The position numbers and the translations under genes are program-made. Of a DNA stretch of 11,223 nucleotides, positions 1 to 4,678 are shown piece after piece. The DNA is taken from positions 1-11,223 of the forward strand of contig CAKUME010000017.1 of assembly GCA_934667575.1 (NCBI GenBank). The letters are read 5' to 3'. This stretch comes from an uncultured Eubacteriales bacterium (GTDB lineage: Bacteria; Bacillota; Clostridia; Oscillospirales; Acutalibacteraceae). Every line of letters starts with the position of its first letter. Position 1 is the stretch's first letter. Below the pieces are notes generated by a model, which did no database searches, was not told the origin of the DNA, and worked only from the letters and a program-made list of their open reading frames with translations.

Positions 1-628
1 GGCGGTAGTCGTCTTTGCCGATGGTCTCGTCGGACGCCGACGGGTTCGCAATGATCACCGCGCCCGCCGCAGCCAGCGCTTCCGACGGCGGCGCAGCCGC
101 CCACAGATCCTCACACAGCTCCACGCCCACACAGTAGTGCGGCATGCCCGCGCACCGGAACAGCAGCCGCGGGCTCAGCGGCACCTCCGCATCGCCCACC
201 CGCACCGTGACCGGCACAGTGAGCCGCTCGGCCGACGTGAACTGCCGCTGCTCATAAAATTCGCCGTAATTCGGCAGATACGTTTTGGGCACGAGCCCCA
301 GCACCCGCCCGCGATGCAGCACCGCCGCGCAGTTATAGAGCTTGCCGCAGCAGCTCACCGGCACGCCCAGCACGACGACCGGATATTTGTTCACCGTGTA
401 TTCCGCGAGCGCGGCCAGCGCATCCCGCGCCGCCGTGAGCAGCTTTTGCGAAAAAAACAAATCGCCGCAGGTGTAGCCCGTCACGCAAAGCTCCGGCAGC
501 ACCAGCAGCTGCACGCCCGCCGCATCGGCTTCGTCGATCCGCGCGCGAATCTGCGCCGCGTTGGCCGCCACATCCGCCACCGTTACCGCGACCGACCCGG
601 CCGCAACCTGAATCCATCCGTCCTTCAT
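1..628 (-). CDS. nadE: Glutamine-dependent NAD+ synthetase, N-terminal part (runs off window)
   Basis: This enzyme forms NAD+ from deamido-NAD+ (nicotinate adenine dinucleotide) and ATP, using ammonia released from glutamine. Only the first 209 residues lie in the window, and they cover most of the N-terminal nitrilase-like amidase domain. The Glu-Lys-Cys triad is visible: E46 in PELCVTGY, K115 in PKTYLPNYGEFYE and C172 in GVELCEDLW. The stretch CGDLFFSQKLL just after E46 is typical of the long bacterial NadE rather than a stand-alone nitrilase. The ATG at 628 is preceded on the minus strand by AGAGAGGAAC, a fair Shine-Dalgarno site. The synthetase domain (ATP PP-loop) would lie outside the window. 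The gene is 66 bp downstream of the lipoprotein gene on the same strand with no terminator between them, so co-transcription is likely. The family call is secure; completeness cannot be judged. Confidence 0.9.
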   Translation of the reverse strand, partial: MKDGWIQVAAGSVAVTVADVAANAAQIRARIDEADAAGVQLLVLPELCVTGYTCGDLFFSQKLLTAARDALAALAEYTVNKYPVVVLGVPVSCCGKLYNCAAVLHRGRVLGLVPKTYLPNYGEFYEQRQFTSAERLTVPVTVRVGDAEVPLSPRLLFRCAGMPHYCVGVELCEDLWAAAPPSEALAAAGAVIIANPSASDETIGKDDYR

Positions 629-694
629 GCCCGTTGTTCCTCTCTGCGATCCCATTGCATTGATTTTTTCCGTATGTATTCCGCGCCGGGCCGC

Positions 695-1309
695 TCAGCC
701 CTCCTGCTCGATCGAACCGGTTCCGAGCACCGCATCCGCCCATTTATCGTAGGCCGAAATGGCTTCGCGCCCCTCGGCGTTCATGTTCCGGAACGCGTCC
801 GGCAGCGGGCCTTCAAAAAAGTAGAGATTTTGCTTGGAATCGCGCAGATAGATCTTGATGTGCGGCTTGCCGCTCAGCTCCGGATGCAGCAGCAGCTCGT
901 CGTCGGCCGCCGTGTCGTTGAACACCTGAAAAAGCAGCACCGTGAGCGCGTTCGTCGAGTCGGAAACAAACGCCACCGTTGCATCAATGCCCTGGTCGGT
1001 GCGCGTTTTGTCGCCGAAATATTGGCCCATAAAGTTGCCTAGGCTGTAGCTGTCGCCCATATTGGCCATCATGTAGAACGCGATGTAGCCGTCGCCCGCC
1101 GAAATGCTCGACAGCCCCACCTTGGCGTCCTTTTTCGATTCGCATTCCTCCAGCGTTTTTTCGCCGTTGTGCACCGCGCGGAAATCGTCCTTCGAAATCG
1201 CCACGCCGTCCAGCGTGAACGCGGTCGTGTCCTTTTTGCAGCCGCAGAACAGGCTCGCCGCGAGCGCCACACAAAGCGCCAGCGCGACGCCCTTCCACCA
1301 TTTTTTCAT
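695..1309 (-). CDS. Predicted lipoprotein of unknown function
   Basis: I do not recognise the family. The 204-residue product begins MKKWWKG, followed by a hydrophobic stretch (about residues 8-21) and Cys-Gly-Cys, with Cys24 followed by two lysines. This resembles a lipoprotein signal peptide cleaved before Cys24, although Phe at -3 and Cys at -2 are not ideal lipobox residues. The mature part (about 180 residues) is soluble and acidic, with no further membrane segment and no recognised motif; it contains MANMGDSYSLGNFMGQYFG and ends in SIEQEG. I chose the ATG at 1309 because AAAGGTGG lies about 10 bases upstream; an in-frame GTG at 1321 overlaps that ribosome binding site. An AT-rich patch at 1358-1376 could hold a weak promoter (TATAAA on the minus strand at 1373-1368), but no good -35 is seen. 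It is probably exported and surface-anchored; the role is unknown. Confidence 0.7.
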   Translation of the reverse strand: MKKWWKGVALALCVALAASLFCGCKKDTTAFTLDGVAISKDDFRAVHNGEKTLEECESKKDAKVGLSSISAGDGYIAFYMMANMGDSYSLGNFMGQYFGDKTRTDQGIDATVAFVSDSTNALTVLLFQVFNDTAADDELLLHPELSGKPHIKIYLRDSKQNLYFFEGPLPDAFRNMNAEGREAISAYDKWADAVLGTGSIEQEG

Positions 1310-1385
1310 CGTCGAATCCACCTTTCCGCCGGGCGTGCCGCTGCCCGACGCCGAGTTTTTTTATTCATTTATACATTTGCGCGCA

Positions 1386-2087
1386 TCAGGCACGCAGCCG
1401 CGCCTTGCGCGCGCGCCAGTCCGGCATCACGCGACCCAGCACGCGGTAGAACTCCGCGGAATGGTTGGGCTGCAAAAAGTGCGCGAATTCATGCGCGATC
1501 ACATAATCCACGCAGCCCGCGTCCTGCTCGAGCAACCGCACGTTCAGCGTGACCGCCCGGCGCGCGGGCGCGCAGCTTCCCCACCGCGTGCGCATCAGCC
1601 GAAAGCGCAGCGCGGGCAGCTCCATGAGCGGAAAATCGGGAAACGCCGCGCGAAACCGCACCAGCATCTGCGCCGCCGCCGGTTCCATGCGCACCCGGCT
1701 CTGCGCCGCCCAAAAATCCCGCAACAGCCGCTGCCGCACCTCGGGCGAATCCTGCCGCAGCGTCAGCCACAGCCGGTCGCCGCAGATCGCGGCCGCATTG
1801 CGCGCGCCGGTCCGCGATTGCAGCGTGACCTCGCGCCCGTCGATGCGGTAGCGTTCGCCGTCGCAGCCGGTGCGCGGCGCGGCGTGCGCGCAGGTGATCG
1901 CCGACGCAAAAAACCCCGCGCGGCTGCGCAGCACCGCTTCGATCGTCGCCTTGGGCACAAATCTCGGCGCCGACACCGCCACCGTGCCGTCGCTGCGCAC
2001 GCGCATATTGATGTTTTTCACCGTCTTGCGCGTCAGCAGATAGGTCATGGTTCCGCAGCCGGGCAATTCAATTTGCTCCACACTCAT
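1386..2087 (-). CDS. YgjP/DUF45-type metallopeptidase (M48-like, SprT-like fold)
   Basis: A 233-residue protein with the hallmarks of the YgjP/DUF45 metal-dependent hydrolase family. Arg-Trp-Gly-Ser-Cys at 168-172 is followed by a strand (TLNVRLL) and the zinc motif HEFAH at 199-203, then PNHSAEFY (207-214), whose His209 lies where the third metal ligand is expected. The N-terminal 100 residues match the beta-rich half of the family, beginning with a short segment that carries KTVKNINMRVRSDGTVAVSAP. Members are usually annotated as M48 family metallopeptidases; E. coli YgjP has been reported to act on UTP, so the true substrate is open. The start at 2087 has GGAGGGAG about 6 bases upstream. 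It is the first gene of a minus-strand run leading to the lipoprotein and nadE, and it is divergent from argF. No signal peptide is seen, so it is probably cytoplasmic. Confidence 0.85.
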   Translation of the reverse strand: MSVEQIELPGCGTMTYLLTRKTVKNINMRVRSDGTVAVSAPRFVPKATIEAVLRSRAGFFASAITCAHAAPRTGCDGERYRIDGREVTLQSRTGARNAAAICGDRLWLTLRQDSPEVRQRLLRDFWAAQSRVRMEPAAAQMLVRFRAAFPDFPLMELPALRFRLMRTRWGSCAPARRAVTLNVRLLEQDAGCVDYVIAHEFAHFLQPNHSAEFYRVLGRVMPDWRARKARLRA

Positions 2088-2125
2088 CGCGGCTCCCTCC
2101 GTTTCGGGCTGGCATTTTTCTTTTT

Positions 2126-2154
2126 ATTATAAACCAATTTTTCGCATTCTGCAA
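2126..2154 (-). promoter_or_regulatory. Promoter for the minus-strand DUF45 gene
   Basis: On the minus strand a perfect TATAAT (2131-2126) lies 17 bp from TTGCAG (2154-2149), which matches TTGACA at its first three bases. Transcription would begin near 2119, leaving a leader of about 30 bases that contains the GGAGGGAG ribosome binding site of the gene starting at 2087. The -10 is strong and the -35 is weak. Confidence 0.5.
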
Positions 2155-2222
2155 GCCTTTTTCCGTTTCTTTTTGCGCGGTGCGCACGAATTCGCGCCGC
2201 GCTGCCTGTGCATGCGACCGGA

Positions 2223-2260
2223 TTTGAATTTAATTTCATATTTTTGAAAAATAATTCATT
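2223..2260. promoter_or_regulatory. Two tandem ArgR/AhrC-type ARG boxes
   Basis: Two 18-bp imperfect palindromes, TTTGAATTTAATTTCATA (2223-2240) and TTTGAAAAATAATTCATT (2243-2260), lie head to tail with 2 bp between them (centres 20 bp apart). Both carry the TGAA...TTCA or TGAAT...TTTCA core of arginine repressor operators. Against the AhrC-type consensus as I remember it, about 11 and 12 of 18 positions match. Pairs of boxes with a 2-3 bp gap are the usual binding unit of the ArgR hexamer. They end about 44 bp upstream of the predicted argF transcription start, just upstream of the -35 region. The AT-rich setting raises the risk of a chance match, but pairing, spacing and the adjacent arginine gene all agree. 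Confidence 0.65.
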
Positions 2261-2268
2261 ATTTTCTC

Positions 2269-2297
2269 TTCCATTTTTTTGCCGGGTATGATATAAT
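2269..2297 (+). promoter_or_regulatory. argF promoter with extended -10
   Basis: TATAAT at 2292-2297 is preceded by TATGA, giving an extended -10 (TGnTATAAT) that lessens the need for a -35. The hexamer 17 bp upstream (TTCCAT, 2269-2274) is a poor match to TTGACA. Transcription should start near 2304, giving a leader of about 88 bases. The paired ARG boxes sit directly upstream. Confidence 0.7.
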
Positions 2298-2326
2298 ACA
2301 AAAAACGCACGGTTTCCGCATCCGTC

Positions 2327-2343
2327 CGCACCGCCCCGGTGCG
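2327..2343 (+). other. Hairpin in the argF leader
   Basis: CGCACCG (2327-2333) and CGGTGCG (2337-2343) form a 7-bp GC-rich stem with a CCC loop in the untranslated leader. No T tract follows, so it is not a terminator. It might stabilise the mRNA or be incidental. Confidence 0.35.
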
Positions 2344-2391
2344 CGGCCTCCCATCCGAATTTTCAGTCTGTTGTGAAAGGATCGAATTAGA

Positions 2392-3378
2392 ATGAATCTC
2401 AAAGGAAAAGATTTTCTCAAGCTGCTCGACTTCACCCCCGAAGAGATCGGCGGGCTCATCGACCTGGCCGCCGACCTCAAGGCCAAAAAAAAGGCCGGCA
2501 TTCCCCATGCGCTGTGCAGCGGCAAAAACGTGGTGCTTATTTTTGAAAAAACCAGCACGCGCACCCGGTGCAGCTTTGAGGTAGCCGCGCGCGACCTGGG
2601 CATGGGCGTGACCTATCTGGACCCGGCGGTGTCGCAAATCGGCAAAAAGGAGAGCATTGCCGACACCGCGCGCGTGCTCTGCACCATGTTCGACGGCATC
2701 GAATATCGCGGCTACGGGCAGGATATTGTGGAAGAAATTGCAAAGTATTCCACCGTTCCGGTGTGGAACGGCCTGACCAATGAGTTCCACCCCACCCAGA
2801 TCCTCGCCGATTTTCTCACCCTGCGCGAGCAGTTCGGCACGCTCCAAGGGCTGAACTTTGTTTATATGGGCGACGCGCGCTACAACATGGGCAATTCGCT
2901 GATGGTGGGCTGCGCCAAAATGGGGCTGCACTTTACCGCGTGCGCGCCCGAAAAATACTTCCCGGATCCCGCGCTGGTCGCACAGTGCCGCGAAATTGCC
3001 GCGCAAACCGGCGCCACCCTGCGCTTCTGCACCGATCCCGCCGAGGCGGTGAAAAACGCCGATGCGATCTACACCGACATTTGGGTGTCGATGGGCGAGC
3101 CGGTCGAGATCTGGGCCGAGCGCATCCACGACCTTGCGCCGTATCAGGTGAACGCCGCGCTGATGGCGCAGGCCAAGCCCAGCGCCGTGTTCATGCACTG
3201 CCTGCCCGCATTCCACGACCACAAAACGACCATCGGCAAAGAGATGGGCGAGCGCTTTGGCCGCGACAGCATGGAAGTGACCGACGACGTGTTCGAGGGC
3301 CCGCAGTCCATCGTGTTCCGCGAGGCCGAAAACCGGATGCACACGATCAAGGCCGTGATGGCGGCCACGCTGGCGTAA
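2392..3378 (+). CDS. argF: Ornithine carbamoyltransferase
   Basis: Transfers the carbamoyl group from carbamoyl phosphate to L-ornithine to give citrulline and phosphate, the sixth step of arginine synthesis; cytoplasmic. The 328 residues fit the family length. The carbamoyl phosphate loop STRTR is at 55-59, the ornithine-side motif DIWVSMGE at 229-236 and the catalytic HCLPAFHD at 269-276, followed by TDDVFEG and a C-terminal ENRMHTIKA; both domains are complete. ATG at 2392 follows GAAAGGA by about 10 bases. No other arginine gene adjoins it and it has its own promoter and terminator, so it is monocistronic. The anabolic (argF) and catabolic (arcB) forms cannot be separated with certainty from sequence alone. 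No arginine deiminase or carbamate kinase gene lies nearby, which favours argF. Two ARG boxes upstream suggest control by an ArgR/AhrC protein. Confidence 0.88.
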   Translation: MNLKGKDFLKLLDFTPEEIGGLIDLAADLKAKKKAGIPHALCSGKNVVLIFEKTSTRTRCSFEVAARDLGMGVTYLDPAVSQIGKKESIADTARVLCTMFDGIEYRGYGQDIVEEIAKYSTVPVWNGLTNEFHPTQILADFLTLREQFGTLQGLNFVYMGDARYNMGNSLMVGCAKMGLHFTACAPEKYFPDPALVAQCREIAAQTGATLRFCTDPAEAVKNADAIYTDIWVSMGEPVEIWAERIHDLAPYQVNAALMAQAKPSAVFMHCLPAFHDHKTTIGKEMGERFGRDSMEVTDDVFEGPQSIVFREAENRMHTIKAVMAATLA

Positions 3379-3414
3379 CACAGCGCGCAAACCCCTGCAA
3401 TATATAGTTGTGAC

Positions 3415-3451
3415 CCGGTGCGGCGAATTTATGCCCGCACCGGTGTTTTTT
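3415..3451 (+). terminator. Intrinsic terminator of argF
   Basis: CCGGTGCGG (3415-3423) and CCGCACCGG (3435-3443) form a perfect 9-bp stem with an 11-base loop, followed by TGTTTTTTAT. It is 36 bp after the argF stop. On the minus strand the hairpin has no T tract after it, so it probably does not terminate the converging dehydrogenase gene. Confidence 0.85.
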
Positions 3452-3476
3452 ATGCGCCGGCCGTTTTAGCGTGCGA

Positions 3477-4283
3477 TCAGTTCGCGCCGTAATATTTGCC
3501 CAACAAATACAAAAACAGCCGGTCGCCCATCCAGCGCCGCCCCTTCACGAGCACGCACTCAAACGGATTGCCCGCGCCGTAGCGCAGCCGCGGGCGCGGC
3601 GATTCCACAATGCGCACCGCCTTTTTGGCCAGCTGCTCCGGCTTGCTGCCGCCGCGCTCGTCCGATTCGATCCGCTTCAGCGCCGCGCGGTGATAGCGCG
3701 CATAGGGCGAACCGGCGGGGTCGGCCATCGCGCGGCTGCCCGTGAAGCCCGTTGCAAAATCGCCCGGCTCGAGCATCGCCACGTGCACGCCAAACGGCTT
3801 CACTTCGTTGTAGAGCGCTTCGGTGTAGCCTTCCACCGCAAATTTGGTCGCGCTGTACGCCCCCTGATACGGCAGCCCCGCAAGCCCACCCAACGAGCTG
3901 AAGTTCAAAATCAGCCCGCTTTTCTGTGCGCGCATGATCGGCAGCACCGCCCGGCAGAGCCGCGTCATCGCAAAAAAGTTCAGCTGAAACAGCCGCGCGA
4001 GCGCGTCGTCGTCGGTTTCCTCCAGTGCGCCGCCAATACCCGCGCCTGCGTTATTGATGAGCACGTCAATGCGGCCCTCGGCTGCGCGCACCGTGTCGGC
4101 CGCCCGCGCCGCGCTCTCCGGCTCGCACAAATCCGCCGCAATGTGCCCCGCGAGCACCGCCTGCACCTCCGGCGGCGGCAGGTGGCGGCTCACCCCATAG
4201 ATGCGGTGGCCGCGCGCCGCCAGCGCAAGCGCCATCGCCCGTCCAAATCCCGACGAAACGCCGGTGATCAAAATCACTTTCAT
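3477..4283 (-). CDS. Short-chain dehydrogenase/reductase (classical SDR), substrate unknown
   Basis: An NAD(P)-dependent oxidoreductase with a Rossmann fold, 268 residues. The cofactor loop TGVSSGFG is at 7-14, NNAG at 77-80, the structural Asn at 102, the catalytic Ser at 130 and YSATK (Tyr143, Lys147) at the active site; PGD follows further on. All residues of a classical SDR tetrad are present, so it should be active. Basic residues Arg33 and His34 just after the second beta strand hint at NADP preference, which is inference. The C-terminal 80 residues, which set the substrate in this family, give me no specific assignment. The ATG at 4283 follows AGAGAGGCGGG, and the longer open frame upstream crosses its AT-rich promoter, so it is not used. 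It converges on argF and diverges from glnN; nothing in the context fixes its role. Confidence 0.85.
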   Translation of the reverse strand: MKVILITGVSSGFGRAMALALAARGHRIYGVSRHLPPPEVQAVLAGHIAADLCEPESAARAADTVRAAEGRIDVLINNAGAGIGGALEETDDDALARLFQLNFFAMTRLCRAVLPIMRAQKSGLILNFSSLGGLAGLPYQGAYSATKFAVEGYTEALYNEVKPFGVHVAMLEPGDFATGFTGSRAMADPAGSPYARYHRAALKRIESDERGGSKPEQLAKKAVRIVESPRPRLRYGAGNPFECVLVKGRRWMGDRLFLYLLGKYYGAN

Positions 4284-4306
4284 TTCATTGCCCGCCTCTC
4301 TGCGTG

Positions 4307-4328
4307 TTTTGAGAATATTTTGAGAATA
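4307..4328. repeat. Two direct 11-bp repeats in the SDR leader
   Basis: TTTTGAGAATA occurs exactly twice in tandem (4307-4317 and 4318-4328), a period of about one helical turn. It lies in the predicted untranslated leader of the minus-strand dehydrogenase gene, next to a 16-bp AT palindrome. It may be an operator or incidental low-complexity DNA. Confidence 0.5.
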
Positions 4329-4350
4329 TATAATATTATATAGTATAGCA
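4327..4350 (-). promoter_or_regulatory. Promoter of the SDR gene with a palindrome at its start site
   Basis: On the minus strand TGCTATACT (4350-4342) is an extended -10 element, but no good -35 is seen 17 bp upstream (TTTTCT). The perfect 16-bp palindrome TATATAATATTATATA (4327-4342) covers the expected start site near 4335 and could bind a repressor. Other TATAAT-like strings in the same stretch make the exact -10 uncertain. Confidence 0.45.
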
Positions 4351-4498
4351 CGTTTCGACCCGAAAGAAAAGCCCCCCCGCGGCACACTCGCGGTCTCGAT
4401 TGGACCGGATGGACACCGAAAAAAGGCGCGCGCGAAAACGGCGCACAAATGGGCGCGGGCACATCCGCAGAATTTTGACGAAATCGGAGATATTTTCG
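4351..4498. other. Gene-free spacer between the SDR and glnN promoters
   Basis: This stretch between the divergent SDR and glnN promoters shows no credible reading frame with a ribosome binding site. A TTGACG near 4475 has no -10 at a suitable distance. I see no other feature in it. Confidence 0.5.
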
Positions 4499-4521
4499 GA
4501 ATCGACTTGACAAATCGATTC
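4499..4521. promoter_or_regulatory. Inverted repeat over the glnN -35 box (possible operator)
   Basis: GAATCGA (4499-4505) and TCGATTC (4515-4521) are perfect 7-bp arms around a 9-bp spacer that holds TTGACA. A protein bound here would block the -35. It does not match the GlnR box of Bacillus (TGTnA-N7-TnACA), so the regulator is unknown. Confidence 0.4.
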
Positions 4522-4535
4522 GGCCGGCGTATAAT
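4507..4535 (+). promoter_or_regulatory. Consensus sigma-A promoter of glnN
   Basis: TTGACA (4507-4512), a 17-bp spacer and TATAAT (4530-4535) match the consensus at every position. Transcription should start at about 4542, so the leader begins almost directly with the first ANTAR-type hairpin. A promoter this strong fits a gene limited afterwards by attenuation. Confidence 0.9.
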
Positions 4536-4541
4536 AGAGCC

Positions 4542-4649
4542 AATGAATCCGCAAGGATGTGGGTTCGCACAAAATTGGAATCATCCGTCAAAACCGGATC
4601 GTAACGAGTGGCAAAGGTGTCGCGTGAGCGGTAGCTTTGTCACTTTTTT
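4542..4649 (+). promoter_or_regulatory. ANTAR-type antitermination leader (two hexaloop hairpins plus terminator)
   Basis: Hairpin P1: GAATCCGC (4545-4552) pairs with GTGGGTTC (4559-4566), including two G-U pairs, around the hexaloop AAGGAT. Hairpin P2: GTGGC (4608-4612) pairs with GTCGC (4619-4623), with two further pairs (4605-4606 with 4625-4626) beyond an A-G mismatch, around the hexaloop AAAGGT. Both loops have A at position 1 and G at position 4, the defining residues of RNA bound by ANTAR-domain proteins. A small hairpin (ATCCG 4583-4587 with CGGAT 4595-4599) lies between them. P2 shares 4608-4623 with the 5' arm of the terminator at 4608-4649, so the two folds exclude each other. An activated ANTAR protein holding P1 and P2 would let transcription continue into glnN. 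The assignment is by pattern; the protein itself is not in this window. Confidence 0.75.
4608..4649 (+). terminator. Attenuator terminator in the glnN leader
   Basis: GTGGCAAAG (4608-4616) pairs with CTTTGTCAC (4635-4643); after one G-G mismatch TGTCGC (4618-4623) pairs with GCGGTA (4628-4633), closing a GTGA (GNRA) tetraloop. Six T residues follow at 4644-4649. It stands between promoter and start codon, 29 bp before the ATG, so it can only act as an attenuator. Confidence 0.88.
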
Positions 4650-4678
4650 AATTCTAACGGAAATGAGGGCGATGAACA

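Noticed and set aside
137..1042. A 301-codon plus-strand open frame over nadE and the lipoprotein gene
   Set aside because: It crosses two minus-strand genes and their spacer, and its product has no recognisable sequence.
1322..1370. Possible plus-strand terminator (GGCGT/ACGCC before a run of T)
   Set aside because: The stem is only 5 bp and no plus-strand gene ends here; on the minus strand the run is A, so it cannot terminate the DUF45 transcript.
1104..2132. A 342-codon plus-strand open frame over the DUF45 gene
   Set aside because: The minus strand encodes the HExxH metallopeptidase; the plus-strand translation is low-complexity and Arg/His-rich.
2174..2186. TGCGC-GGT-GCGCA inverted repeat in the divergent region
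   Set aside because: Short, GC-rich and not placed on a promoter; expected by chance at this base composition.
2236..3390. A 384-codon minus-strand open frame over argF
   Set aside because: It is a shadow of argF, runs through its promoter and lacks a plausible start or family features.
3400..3476. A shared bidirectional terminator between argF and the SDR gene
   Set aside because: The hairpin has a T tract only in the argF direction.
4540..4578. CCAAT/ATTGG outer stem closing P1 of the glnN leader
   Set aside because: The predicted transcription start (about 4542) lies inside the 5' arm, so the full stem would not exist in the RNA.
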